Positions 17,214 to 25,728 are shown, counted from the stretch's first letter. The stretch: DNA of 35,142 nucleotides from Trebonia sp. (GCA_030038035.1 JASHPP010000403.1:1-35142), one strand, 5' to 3'. Numbers and translations are program-made. Notes: generated by a model not told the origin, from the sequence alone.

Positions 17214-18991
17214 CGGTCGTACTCCTTCAGGAAAGCATCGCTGTACGCGACCGCGTTGGCGCCCCCGGCGCCGGGCGCGTGCATCACAAGGAAGCCGGCG
17301 TCCTCGAACACGGTCACGTAACCGTGAGCGCGGAGCAGGTCGACGCGCTGCACTTGCGCCTTGATGCTGGGGAACGTGAACTGCGGTTGCGTCACGTTGG
17401 CGATCACCCAGGGGGTGAAGATCGGGGTTTCCCCGTCGCCGTCCCACACCAAGACGGTGTCGCGGGTGTCGAGCTGCGGGCCGATGTTGTTGACGGCGGC
17501 GACGACGACGCCGCTCGGGACGTGCGACGCGGCCGCGGCCTCGGCGGTCGCGGTCGCGTTCCGGTGGTAGAAGGACGCATGGAACATCTGCCCGAACGCG
17601 AAGTGCGGTACCAGGGCGATCGAGAAGATGCCGAACACGAGGGCGAAGCTCACCGCGATCTTGCCCGCCAGCCAGTGCGCCCCGTCGGCGAGCCGGGCCC
17701 GCGACAGCAACGCCCGGACCCGTGCGTTCCGCGCGATCCGCGTCGCCCGCCACTGGAGCCGCACCGCACCTTGGACCGAGGCGAGCGCGATGGGGACGAT
17801 GAGGTAGGAGTTGTACTGGTACTCGGTCACCCACCAGTTCCCGAACCTGTTAGCCAGCATCCGCTCGGCCAGCAGCGGGAGGGCTACCCAGACGATCGGC
17901 GACAGCAGCGCCAGGAAGATGAACGGGGCGAACAGTTCGATCGTTGTGCGGACCTTGACGTGCGGGGTGATCAGGAGTTTCGCCGAGCTAAGGGGGTGCA
18001 AGGCGATGTGCCCGACCGCCTGCGTGACGTTGTTCCCGAGCGCGGTGTAGGCCCAGTAGTAGTTGGCCCGGCCGCCCATGGCGGGGATGAACACCCAGAC
18101 CGCGACGAACGTGTACACCAGCCCGACGACGACGATCCCCAGGCCGACGAGACGCTGGCGGGGGATGCCCAGACGGCGGGTCACGATGAGGCCGAACCCC
18201 ATCCCCGCGACGGCGAGGCCCATGTCCTCCTTGACCAGGAGCAGGAATGCCATCGCGACCAGCGCGCCGCGCAGGCGGCCCTTCTGCAGCCGCTCAAGAG
18301 CGATCGCGGTGAGCATCGGCGCCCACGCGGCCTCGTGGAAGTTGAACGCGGCGGCCGCCGCGATCGGCCAGCTCAGGCCGTAGGCCACGGACACGGCGTA
18401 GGCGGCGATCACGCCCATCCGGCCGCCGCCGACCGCGCGACGGGTGAACACCCAGATCGGCGGGATGGCGAGCGCGAACAGCACGGCCTGGGCGACGAGC
18501 AGGTCGCACGGGCTGTTGTAGATCCAGTACAGCGGCGCGAGCAGGGCGTCTATCGGCGAGAAGTGGTCGCCGAGGACCGAGAAGTTCGCGACGCCGAAGT
18601 TGTGCAGGCCCTTGGCGATCGAGATGCCGGCCCCGAAGTGCGCGTACGACCGGATCCCCTGATCGAAGATGCCCAGATCGTATGTTGCCACCCGGTACGT
18701 GTAGTACATGGTGCAGGAGAAAACGCCGTAGAAAAGCGCGAACAGCGTGGTGAGCACCGCGACCCAGCGCTTGTGCCCGGTCCAGCGCCAGAACGTGAGA
18801 CGCCTGGCGGTCACGGCCAGCGCGCCGCGCGATCTCGGAGACTCCGCTGCCACTGTCGTGCCAGCGGATACTGCCGTGCCAGCGGATACTGCCGTGCCAG
18901 CGGACTCGGGCGCGCTGTCTACCGCGGCGGGCACGCCCCCACTAGCAGCCGCCGTGTCGTTCACGCTGTTCAGCGTGGGTTTAACGGTCAC
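17210..18991 (-). CDS. DUF2079 family membrane protein
   Basis: This 593-residue polytopic protein is of the DUF2079 type: the segment YDLGIFDQGIRSYAHFGAG follows the first helix, and LVKEDMGLAVAG appears near the middle, both hallmarks of that family. It has about ten helices and a periplasmic C-terminal domain of about 110 residues (NNIGPQLDTRDTVLVWDGDG and following). The function of DUF2079 is not established; it resembles GT-C membrane transferases. The start is a GTG at 18991, 1 nt after the methyltransferase stop. The N-terminal ~55 residues are disordered Ala/Ser/Thr-rich and include a repeated SAGTAV. The stop overlaps the next gene by 4 bp. A truncated paralogue of its C-terminal domain is at 21418-21729. 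Confidence 0.8.
   Translation of the reverse strand: MTVKPTLNSVNDTAAASGGVPAAVDSAPESAGTAVSAGTAVSAGTTVAAESPRSRGALAVTARRLTFWRWTGHKRWVAVLTTLFALFYGVFSCTMYYTYRVATYDLGIFDQGIRSYAHFGAGISIAKGLHNFGVANFSVLGDHFSPIDALLAPLYWIYNSPCDLLVAQAVLFALAIPPIWVFTRRAVGGGRMGVIAAYAVSVAYGLSWPIAAAAAFNFHEAAWAPMLTAIALERLQKGRLRGALVAMAFLLLVKEDMGLAVAGMGFGLIVTRRLGIPRQRLVGLGIVVVGLVYTFVAVWVFIPAMGGRANYYWAYTALGNNVTQAVGHIALHPLSSAKLLITPHVKVRTTIELFAPFIFLALLSPIVWVALPLLAERMLANRFGNWWVTEYQYNSYLIVPIALASVQGAVRLQWRATRIARNARVRALLSRARLADGAHWLAGKIAVSFALVFGIFSIALVPHFAFGQMFHASFYHRNATATAEAAAASHVPSGVVVAAVNNIGPQLDTRDTVLVWDGDGETPIFTPWVIANVTQPQFTFPSIKAQVQRVDLLRAHGYVTVFEDAGFLVMHAPGAGGANAVAYSDAFLKEYDR
18858..18904. repeat. 18-bp tandem repeat, about 2.6 copies
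   Basis: The unit GTGCCAGCGGATACTGCC occurs at 18858-18875 and 18876-18893, followed by a partial third copy at 18894-18904. It lies inside the DUF2079 gene and encodes the repeated SAGTAV stretch of its N-terminal tail. Because 18 is a multiple of three, copy-number change would not break the frame. Confidence 0.9.
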
Positions 18992-18992
18992 C

Positions 18993-19766
18993 TTACCCGG
19001 CGAGCCTTGCGAGCGAGACCAGGCCGACGCCCTTGCCAGGGAACAGCCGCTGGAGGTGGCGGAACGGCGCGGTCCCCAGCCGGGTCACCGTTCCGGTCAG
19101 CGCGGTGGACGGCTGCATGACGCGCCCCGACCCGGCGGTGCGCTCCGAGACCGAGGATGCCGCCGTGCTTGCGGCGGCCAGCCGCCGCCGCCCTATGTAG
19201 GCACGGCCCGCCTCCGTCACGGAGTTGAGCGGGTAGCCGTACCGGCGCACTGTGACGTCGCCGAAACCGCAGGAGGTCAGCAGCGCCGCCATGACCTCGG
19301 GGTCGTAGCGGCGGAAGTGGCCGACGAGCGTGTCGAACGCGTTGAACCGGTGCTGGTCGGCAGGGACGGAAAGGAGCAGCCATCCGCCCGGGCGGATGCG
19401 GCTCGCCCACTGCTTCACCGCCGTCGCGTCGTCCTCGAGGTGCTCGAGCACCTCGAAGGCGCAGACGAGGTCGAACTGCTCGTCGCCAAGATCCTCGGCA
19501 GCGACGTTGCGGACTTCGCCGCTCCCCGCCGCGGCGACCCGCCGCTTGGCCACCGTGCAGGACTCCAGGTCCGGCTCGACCCCGACGTAGCGGTAACGCT
19601 GCGCGAGCCGGACGCCGTATGCGCCACGCCCGCAGCCGATCTCCAGGACGTCGGTGATGCCAGCCGGCAGCATCCGCTCCACCAGGTCGTAGCGCAACCA
19701 GGCGTTCGGTGCCAGCGGGGCGATCGTGTCAACATCCCGGGTCGCCTTTCCCGCTCCCGTGACCAT
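18993..19766 (-). CDS. class I SAM-dependent methyltransferase
   Basis: This protein of 257 residues has a Rossmann methyltransferase core: motif I VLEIGCGRGAYG (residues 40-51), an acidic motif II VGVEPD, and FDLVCAFEVLEHLEDD with PGGWLLLSVP for motifs IV-V. Its C-terminal ~70 residues are basic and may lie on the membrane. The ATG at 19766 has a perfect GAGGAG 5 nt upstream and is preferred over the further-upstream frame starts. It is first in a leftward operon of three (methyltransferase, DUF2079 protein, large membrane protein) with gaps of 1 nt and -4 nt. A role in methylating a sugar or lipid intermediate is inferred from context only. Confidence 0.85.
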   Translation of the reverse strand: MVTGAGKATRDVDTIAPLAPNAWLRYDLVERMLPAGITDVLEIGCGRGAYGVRLAQRYRYVGVEPDLESCTVAKRRVAAAGSGEVRNVAAEDLGDEQFDLVCAFEVLEHLEDDATAVKQWASRIRPGGWLLLSVPADQHRFNAFDTLVGHFRRYDPEVMAALLTSCGFGDVTVRRYGYPLNSVTEAGRAYIGRRRLAAASTAASSVSERTAGSGRVMQPSTALTGTVTRLGTAPFRHLQRLFPGKGVGLVSLARLAG

Positions 19767-20006
19767 ACGGCTCCTCATCGTGAAACGACAGTCGGCGGTC
19801 GCGGCGCTGGCCGATTTATCGAGATATCGCGCTGCCGACCCTGGGGCGCACATGGTTGAATACCCTAGTATTCCGATCCGGCCAGTAGGTAATCTTAGCC
19901 GAGCCGTTATAATCACGACCCTAGGGGGACCTGACGCCATGCCCCAGCCAGACCGCCCGGCCAGCGTGCGCGCAACGGCCCTGATAGCAGCGACGGGAGC
20001 AGCCCC
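19767..20006. promoter_or_regulatory. divergent promoter region with TATAAT-like element
   Basis: This 240-bp spacer separates divergently read genes. It contains an AT-rich core at about 19850-19925. A consensus TATAAT sits at 19908-19913 on the plus strand, about 95 nt before the flippase-like start; no good TTGACA is found 16-18 nt upstream. On the minus strand TAGGGT near 19862-19867 could be the -10 for the methyltransferase operon. Confidence 0.45.
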
Positions 20007-21125
20007 TTGAGCGGTGGCGGTGGCAAGGGCGGGAACGAAGACACCGTTGTCGGGAACGCGGACCCAGGCGATTCGCCTTCCGGCGGCTCGCACCGCGCGG
20101 GGCGGGCGCTAGCGAAGAGGCTCCTGGCCGGGAGGATGTTCCGGTACGGGTTCGTCGTCCTGGTGGTCGGCTACGGCGCCTACGCGGTGAGCAAGCAGTG
20201 GACGGACATCCAGCACGCGGTTGGCCGCATCGGGCTGCCGATGTCGCTCGCCGCCCTGGTCCTGGTGCTGGCTGCGCTCTTCACCTCGATGCTCTCGTGG
20301 CGGGCGCTGCTCACCGGGCTCGGCTCGCCGCTCCCGGTCCCGGTCGCGGCGCGGATCTTCTTCGTCGGCCAGCTCGGCAAGTACCTTCCTGGATCGGTCT
20401 GGCCGGTGCTCGCGCAGATGGAGATAGCCACCGCGCACAAGGTGCCGCGGCACCGCACGGCGGGCGCGTCAGTGCTCACGATGCTGATGGCGCTGCTAGC
20501 GGGCCTGATCATCGCCATCATCGCGCTGCCGCTTAGCGGCGGCTCCACGCCGTACGAGTGGGCCTTCATTGCCGCGCCGTTCCTGCTGGCCTGCCTGTAC
20601 CCGAAGGTTCTCAACTGGGGCTTCAGCCGACTGCTCCGACTGGCCAAACGGCCCCCGCTCGACCATCCGATCGGCGGACGCGCGATCGCGATCTCGCTCG
20701 GCTGGTCGTTCGCCTCCTGGCTCTGCTACGGCTTCCAGATCTGGTTGCTCGCCATCCGGGTCGGCGCGCCCGTCGCCAAGGCGCTACCGCTGGCGATCGG
20801 CGCGTTCGCTTTCGCCTGGTGCGCTGGCTTCCTGGTGGTCTTCGCCCCGGCCGGGGCCGGGGTGCGGGAGGTCATCATGGTGGCGATCCTCGCCCCGGTT
20901 GCCGGCAGCGACCCAGCCACCGCGATCGCGCTCGTCTCCCGCGCCGTCACCACAGTCGCCGACCTCGTCGTGGCCGGAGTGGCCACCGCCTACGTGCGCC
21001 GCGACCACAGTCGCCGCAGTGCTGGCCCAGAGGGGACGGTCCTCCCTGGGCTCCCCATTGGATTGGCTGACGGCAACCGCGGGCCCGAAGTGCCTGCCGT
21101 TACGACACCCGCCCGGAGGGGCTAA
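20007..21125 (+). CDS. lysylphosphatidylglycerol synthase TM-like / UPF0104 flippase-like membrane protein
   Basis: This 372-residue protein has about eight hydrophobic helices. It belongs to the AglD/UPF0104 group (the transmembrane domain of LPG synthases), whose members act in lipid flipping or lipid-linked sugar transfer. Key blocks are FFVGQLGKYLPGSVWPV near residues 113-129, the conserved GKY-P-G-W motif of the family, and AFAWCAGFLVVFAPAGAGVREVI near 270-292, which matches its typical PGG-G-RE segment. The N-terminal ~45 residues are a Gly-rich hydrophilic tail. The TTG at 20007 has GGGAG about 8 nt upstream; later ATG starts would remove the tail but keep the helices. A broken paralogue lies at 25729-25923. 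It likely serves the surrounding glycan pathway. Confidence 0.82.
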   Translation: MSGGGGKGGNEDTVVGNADPGDSPSGGSHRAGRALAKRLLAGRMFRYGFVVLVVGYGAYAVSKQWTDIQHAVGRIGLPMSLAALVLVLAALFTSMLSWRALLTGLGSPLPVPVAARIFFVGQLGKYLPGSVWPVLAQMEIATAHKVPRHRTAGASVLTMLMALLAGLIIAIIALPLSGGSTPYEWAFIAAPFLLACLYPKVLNWGFSRLLRLAKRPPLDHPIGGRAIAISLGWSFASWLCYGFQIWLLAIRVGAPVAKALPLAIGAFAFAWCAGFLVVFAPAGAGVREVIMVAILAPVAGSDPATAIALVSRAVTTVADLVVAGVATAYVRRDHSRRSAGPEGTVLPGLPIGLADGNRGPEVPAVTTPARRG

Positions 21126-21417
21126 AGCACTGGCTCAGGCATGAGGATCCTTCCAGCCGACCCGGATCAGCGGCCCGCATCTGCGTGATCTCGGCTCGCC
21201 TGCAGGGCCACGCGCTTCTGCGGGCCAGACAGATCCAAGATTTCCAATCTTTCCGATCGGATTTACTGTATAAATTGGGGCTGAACAGGGTTTCACCATG
21301 AGGATCGGGTTCCGCTTTGCCAGCAGACAGCCTCCTCCGGCGCCCGCTGCTTAGCGGCGGGGGAAGGAACGCCGACGAGGCGCGAAGCGACCAGCCCGGG
21401 TCGAAGGGAGCCGCGCC
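21126..21417. other. intergenic region with AT-rich promoter-like patch
   Basis: No gene is recognised in this 292-bp gap. An AT-rich segment at about 21238-21285 contains TATAAA (21269-21274), which could be a -10 element for the following genes. An 18-codon reading frame from the ATG at 21298 to TAG at 21352-21354 has no recognisable product. The 5' part of a DUF2079 gene would be expected here but is absent. Confidence 0.4.
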
Positions 21418-21729
21418 GTGGCACCGCAACTGGAGCAGGAGGACGGGGTACTCGCCGCTAACCACGGGCCGAACAACGTGGTCGTCGAGGCGGCGAGCAA
21501 CGTCGTGCCGCAGCTGACGTCCGGCGACACGGTGCTGCTGCGCGACGGCGACGCAGATCCGCCGCTTTATCCGGACCGGGTCCTCACCTGTACCAGCGAC
21601 GGAGAGTTCACCTTCCCGACCATCGAAGACCAGGTCTCACGGGTGCGGCTGCTCAAGGATCACGGCTGCGTCACCGTCTACTCCGTCGGGGGTTATCTCG
21701 TCATGCGCAAACCGGGGATCAGGAGATGA
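21418..21729 (+). pseudogene. truncated DUF2079 paralogue (C-terminal domain only)
   Basis: This 103-residue frame matches the last soluble part of the DUF2079 protein at 17210-18991. VVVEAASNVVPQL aligns with VVVAAVNNIGPQL, SGDTVLLRDGDADPP with TRDTVLVWDGDGETP, EFTFPTIEDQVSRVRLL with QFTFPSIKAQVQRVDLL, and GCVTVYSVGGYLVM with GYVTVFEDAGFLVM. All membrane helices, about 490 residues, are missing. It begins at a GTG with GGGAG upstream, so it may still be translated as a small soluble protein. Its stop overlaps the following large membrane protein gene as ATGA, exactly as in the intact pair, so it may survive to couple translation. Called pseudogene because of the truncation; a trimmed but functional gene is possible. 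Confidence 0.75.
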
Positions 21730-23738
21730 CTGCGGCCGCCACCGCGTCGGAGCGGACAGCCGGCCACGCCATGACAATCCCGGGCGACCTGCCCGGGCTG
21801 CTGCTGGCCCGGCTCACCGTGCTGCCCGCGCTGGTAGCGACGTTCTTCCTGCTGTTTGGGTTCCCGCTGCTGCTGATCGGTGAATTCAAGCCCGTCCCGG
21901 TCATCGCCGCCACGGCGATCGCGATCGCCATCGGCGTGCCGCTCACCCTCAAACAAGTGCGCGTCCCCATCCGGGACACGCCGACCTGGGCTCTGGTCGC
22001 GATCGTCGTGATCGCGATCGGTTTCTGCGCCTACCAGCTGCACCACCGGTCCGACTTCGTCATCGTCACCCGCGACCCGGCCTCGTACGTGCAGTTCGCC
22101 ACCTGGATCGCCAAGCACGGCAAGCTGCCCATACCCGAGGACCTGTCGGCGTTCGGCGGCGCGCGCGACCTCGTCCAGTTCCAGAGCTCCGCCTTCTTTC
22201 AGGTCGGCAACGTGATCGTGCCGCAGTTCATGGCGGGCCTGCCGATGGTGCTCGGAACCGCGTACTGGTGGGGCGGGACGTCCAGCGCGCTGTCCATGGG
22301 CCCGCTGCTCGGCGGTGCCGCCGTGCTGACGTTCGGCGGCCTGGCCGCCCGGCTGATCGGCCCGCGCTGGGCGGTCGCGGCGACGCTGGCCCTGGCGGCG
22401 TCGTTCCCTGAGATGCTCACCAGCCGGTCAACCTACAGCGAGCCGCTGGCCCAGATCCTGCTGCTCGGCGGCATATGCCTGTTCCTCGACTCGGAGCGAG
22501 CCGGCGGCGACCGCGCCAAGCAGGTGCTCGCCGCCGTGGCCGGGCTCGCGCTCGGCATCCTGCTGCTGGTCCGGCTGGACGGTGCCAGCGACACGCTGCC
22601 CATCCTGCCCTGGTGCGGGGGACTGCTGCTGGCCCGTCGCCCGCAGGCGATTCCGCTGTTCGTCGGCTTCGTCGTCGGCACGCTCTACGGCTTCGTCGAC
22701 GGGGTGTTCCTCGCCCGCCCCTACCTGAAGCTCAACATCTCCTCGGTGGAACCGCTGGCGCTGCTGATAGTCGTGCTGATCGTCGGGACGATGGTGACCG
22801 TCCTGGCGGTCCAGCGAGGATTCCGGTTCCCCCGGCCGCGCTGGCTGCCCGCCGCGGCGGCTGCCCTGCCCCCGCTGGTTCTGGCGGGCGCGGCGGCGCG
22901 GGTAGTCATCGCGCCGCCGGGCATCACCCAGTACGACTACTCGCGCCATGCGCTGGAGTGGATCATCTGGTGGGTCGGCGCGCCCATCGTCCTGGCCGCC
23001 ACGGCGGGCGCGGCGCTGCTCGCGTACCGGGTGCTGCGCGGTCGGCAGCCGGAGTGGGCGCTGCCGCTGGCGGTGTTCGGGTGGACGATCGTGGTGTTCC
23101 TCATCCGCCCGGCCATCACGCCCGACATGCCCTGGGCGAGCAGGAGACTGGTCCCCGCCGTCCTGCCCGGATGCATCCTTCTCGCGGCATGGGGAGCGTC
23201 GTGGCTGACCAGGCAGCTCGAGGAACACGACTACGCCGGCCTCCCGGCGAGGCTGTTCGCCGCCTGCTGCGGGGTCGCGCTCGTCGCGGTGCCCGCGTGG
23301 ATCTCGTTCCAGCCGCACCTAGGCCACGGCGGGCTGCAGCTGCGCGGCCTCACCGAGTCGAACACCTACCGCGGCGAAGTCACCGCGGTGGACGAGATGT
23401 GCGCCGCGATACCGCCGGACTCCACCGTCGTGGTCATCGACGGCCCGATCGCCGACCGGCTGCTCGAGAACATCCGGGGCGACTGCGGCGTGCCAGCGGC
23501 CCGGCTGCCTGACGTAACCGTCACCAAGGTCAAGCAGGTGATCAAGGACATCGACGGAACCGGGCGGCGTGCCGTCCTGCTCGGTTCCGCCAAAACCGAG
23601 TTCAACCCCTACCCAGACGGGACAGTGGAGCAAGTAATGAACCTGCACACTCAGTTCGACGCCCACGACCTGAACGGCGTACCGAGGTCGACCCGGTCCT
23701 ACTCGATCATCGTGTGGATGTGGGAGAAGGACCGATGA
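21726..23738 (+). CDS. large polytopic membrane protein, GT-C glycosyltransferase-like (copy 2)
   Basis: This 670-residue paralogue of the 14946-17213 product matches it in order: ARLTVLPALVATFFLLFGFP, VTRDPASYVQFATWIAKHGKLPIPED, PQFMAGLPMVLG, LTSRSTYSEPLAQILLLGG, LVRLDGASD and FLIRPAITPDMPWASRRLVPAVLPG. It has about twelve helices and a C-terminal soluble domain (STVVVIDGPIADRLLENIRGDCG). An acidic TRDP motif lies in the first long loop, as in GT-C enzymes. It is 85 residues shorter than copy 1, mainly from a missing linker and shorter N-terminus. It overlaps the DUF2079 fragment by 4 bp and the next GT2 gene by 4 bp, so all three are coupled. The family is not named with certainty. Confidence 0.75.
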   Translation: MTAAATASERTAGHAMTIPGDLPGLLLARLTVLPALVATFFLLFGFPLLLIGEFKPVPVIAATAIAIAIGVPLTLKQVRVPIRDTPTWALVAIVVIAIGFCAYQLHHRSDFVIVTRDPASYVQFATWIAKHGKLPIPEDLSAFGGARDLVQFQSSAFFQVGNVIVPQFMAGLPMVLGTAYWWGGTSSALSMGPLLGGAAVLTFGGLAARLIGPRWAVAATLALAASFPEMLTSRSTYSEPLAQILLLGGICLFLDSERAGGDRAKQVLAAVAGLALGILLLVRLDGASDTLPILPWCGGLLLARRPQAIPLFVGFVVGTLYGFVDGVFLARPYLKLNISSVEPLALLIVVLIVGTMVTVLAVQRGFRFPRPRWLPAAAAALPPLVLAGAAARVVIAPPGITQYDYSRHALEWIIWWVGAPIVLAATAGAALLAYRVLRGRQPEWALPLAVFGWTIVVFLIRPAITPDMPWASRRLVPAVLPGCILLAAWGASWLTRQLEEHDYAGLPARLFAACCGVALVAVPAWISFQPHLGHGGLQLRGLTESNTYRGEVTAVDEMCAAIPPDSTVVVIDGPIADRLLENIRGDCGVPAARLPDVTVTKVKQVIKDIDGTGRRAVLLGSAKTEFNPYPDGTVEQVMNLHTQFDAHDLNGVPRSTRSYSIIVWMWEKDR

Positions 23739-24625
23739 ACCCTTTCGTGACCGTCATACTCCCCTGCTACAACGAGGAGGGGCACGTCATCGCCGAGGTG
23801 GACCGGATCACGAAGGCGATGGACGACAGCGGCTACAGTTACGAGCTGCTCGCCATCGACGACGGCTCCACCGACCAGACCCTCGCGAGGCTGCGCGAGG
23901 CGGCACCGAGCTTTCCGCGCCTGCAGGTGGTCCCGATGCCGCGCAACGGAGGCTCCGGAGCCGTCCGGCGGATCGGTACCCAGCGGGCGCAGGGCGAGAT
24001 CGTGGTGTGGACCGACGCCGACATGACCTACCCCAACGAGCGGATCCCCGAACTGGTCCGGGTGCTTGAGAAGGACCCGACGGTGGACCAGGTGGTTGGC
24101 GCCCGCACCAGCGAGCAGGGCACCTACAAGATCCTCCGCGTGCCGGCCAAGTGGTTCATCCGCAAGTTCGCCGAACGGCTCGCCGGCGCGACGATCCCGG
24201 ACCTCAACTCGGGGCTGCGCGCGTTCCGCCGCGAGGTGGCGCTGCCGTACCTGCGGCTGCTGCCCGATGGGTTCTCCTGCGTCACCACGATCACGCTGGC
24301 GTTCCTGTCCAACAACCACGAGGTCCAGTACGTCCCGATCGACTACGCCCAGCGGGCCGGCAAGTCCAAGTTCAAGTTCGTCTCCGACGTCTACAAGTAC
24401 ATCCTGCAGATCCTGCGGATGACGATGTACTTCAACCCCCTCAAGGTGCTGATGCCGCTGGCCCTGACGCTGCTGGCGATCGGCGGGCTGAAGGCGATCT
24501 ACGACGTGGTCGACCACCCGGTGCACATCGCCGACGACACCGTGCTGGTCTTCATTACCGGGCTGATCATCGGGTCGCTCGCGCTGCTCGGCGACCTCGT
24601 GGTCCGCTCCCGAGCGAATGCATGA
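23735..24625 (+). CDS. GT2 family glycosyltransferase (polyprenyl-phosphate sugar transferase-like)
   Basis: This 296-residue enzyme is of the dolichyl-phosphate-mannose synthase/ArnC-like GT2 group. The GT-A domain shows PCYNEEGHV (10-18), IDDGSTDQT (41-49), the metal-binding DAD in WTDADMTYP (94-96) and DLNSGLRAFRRE near 166-177. Then KSKFKF leads to two C-terminal helices, FNPLKVLMPLALTLLAIGG and VLVFITGLIIGSLALLGDLVV. Such enzymes load a sugar onto polyprenyl phosphate at the cytoplasmic face, giving the donor for GT-C transferases like those encoded next to it. The ATG at 23735 overlaps the previous stop; the frame extends slightly further up but homology starts here. Its 3' end overlaps the convergent GT4 gene by 59 bp. 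Confidence 0.88.
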   Translation: MNPFVTVILPCYNEEGHVIAEVDRITKAMDDSGYSYELLAIDDGSTDQTLARLREAAPSFPRLQVVPMPRNGGSGAVRRIGTQRAQGEIVVWTDADMTYPNERIPELVRVLEKDPTVDQVVGARTSEQGTYKILRVPAKWFIRKFAERLAGATIPDLNSGLRAFRREVALPYLRLLPDGFSCVTTITLAFLSNNHEVQYVPIDYAQRAGKSKFKFVSDVYKYILQILRMTMYFNPLKVLMPLALTLLAIGGLKAIYDVVDHPVHIADDTVLVFITGLIIGSLALLGDLVVRSRANA

Positions 24626-25685
24626 GCGGCGCCACCACGGCGTCAGGAGCGAATGCCGCCGAGGCCACGGACCGGGCGCGGTCACGGGCCTCAGCGAGCG
24701 CGGCACGGTCCGCGGCGAAACCGGCGAGCGCCTCCGCCAGCGCCTTGGCGTCCCCCGGCGGCACCAGGACAGCCGCATCGCTGAACGCCCTGCGCTGCGG
24801 CGCCGTGTCGGAGGTCACGATCGCGCAGCCCGCCGCGGCACCCTGGAAGACCTTATTGGGCACCACGCGGCGGGCCTTGTCGCCGGTGCCGAATATCCCC
24901 AGGCACACGTCGTGACCGGCGACCAGCGCGGGCAGCTCCTCGGACGGGATCCAGTCCAGCCAGCGGACCCGGTCGTTGCCCTCGGCTGCCGCGCGGGTGG
25001 CGGCGTAGTCCTGCCCGGTGCCGATCATGGTCACCTCGATCTCCTTGCCCGCTAGCAGCGCGAGCGCCTCGCCGATCACCGGCGCGCCCTGCAGCGGCGT
25101 GTACAGCCCGTAGAAAACGACGCGCAGCGCGCCCCCCGCGTGATCGGATACGGGCCCGAACCACGCAGACGGGGCCCCGACCGGCACCACCACGGCGCGG
25201 TCGCCGTACCGTCCGGGCAGCGTCTCGAGATGCTCAGGGGTGTCGACCGCGACGACGTCCGCGACCCGCAGCGCCGCGGAGTCGATAGCGCGCAGCAGCG
25301 CCTTGCGCGGCCCGCCGTCGAGCCCGCGATCCTGGCCGGTGCCGCTGGCGGACACCATATGATCCAGCACGATCGTCGTCCTGGGGAACAGCAGCCGGGC
25401 CAGGTGCACATCGAAGTGGCCCAGGTAACCGACGACCACCGCATCAGGCCGCCACCGCGAGCGCCGCGACTTGAGCGCCAGCTCCGCCCACCGGTTCGCC
25501 AGCCGGGCGGCCAGCGCCGGAAGCCGCCACGGCTGCGTCAGCAGCTTCACACGGGCCGCGGTATCCAGGCCAAGCGGCGCGTTGCACTCGGCGACGTCGA
25601 CGCCCCGGTCCCGCAGGCCCTCGGCTATCGTTTTGATCCGCGGGTGCAGCCTGGTGTCATAAGTTCCGAACAGCAGTACGCGCAT
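24567..25685 (-). CDS. GT4 family glycosyltransferase
   Basis: This GT-B fold glycosyltransferase has 372 residues. The N-terminal domain starts MRVLLFGTYDTRLHPRIKTIAEGLRDRG. The C-terminal donor domain includes VVFYGLYTPLQGAPVIGEAL, VRWLDWIPSEELPALVAGHDVCLGIFG and PNKVFQGAAAGCAIVTSD. The usual E-x7-E signature has Gln in place of the first Glu (KVFQGAAAG), a variant seen in some actinobacterial members. It should transfer a nucleotide-activated sugar in the cytoplasm to a glycan or lipid-linked acceptor. It is read against its neighbours and its last 59 bp overlap the end of the GT2 gene. Upstream it is divergent from the flippase remnant, with only 43 bp between starts. Confidence 0.87.
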   Translation of the reverse strand: MRVLLFGTYDTRLHPRIKTIAEGLRDRGVDVAECNAPLGLDTAARVKLLTQPWRLPALAARLANRWAELALKSRRSRWRPDAVVVGYLGHFDVHLARLLFPRTTIVLDHMVSASGTGQDRGLDGGPRKALLRAIDSAALRVADVVAVDTPEHLETLPGRYGDRAVVVPVGAPSAWFGPVSDHAGGALRVVFYGLYTPLQGAPVIGEALALLAGKEIEVTMIGTGQDYAATRAAAEGNDRVRWLDWIPSEELPALVAGHDVCLGIFGTGDKARRVVPNKVFQGAAAGCAIVTSDTAPQRRAFSDAAVLVPPGDAKALAEALAGFAADRAALAEARDRARSVASAAFAPDAVVAPLMHSLGSGPRGRRAARATR

Positions 25686-25709
25686 GCGATACCCCAGTGT
25701 TTCGATCGT

Positions 25710-25715
25710 TATTAT
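25710..25715 (+). promoter_or_regulatory. candidate -10 element upstream of flippase remnant
   Basis: TATTAT lies 13 nt before the ATG at 25729, in a short AT-rich stretch, without a ribosome binding site. It resembles the arrangement before the PIG-V-like gene at 13337. Assignment is by pattern only. Confidence 0.3.
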
Positions 25716-25728
25716 CGAGAACCACCGG

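Noticed and set aside
17214..17834. Upstream extension of the large membrane protein frame (copy 1)
   Set aside because: This part lies inside the DUF2079 gene in another frame; the ATG at 17213 with the 4-bp overlap is the better start.
17279..19120. Long plus-strand frame of 613 codons
   Set aside because: Antisense to the DUF2079 gene; composition dominated by Arg, Asp, Glu, Gly and His without domain signals.
21298..21354. 18-codon peptide frame upstream of the DUF2079 fragment
   Set aside because: No ribosome binding site and no recognisable sequence; not distinguishable from chance.
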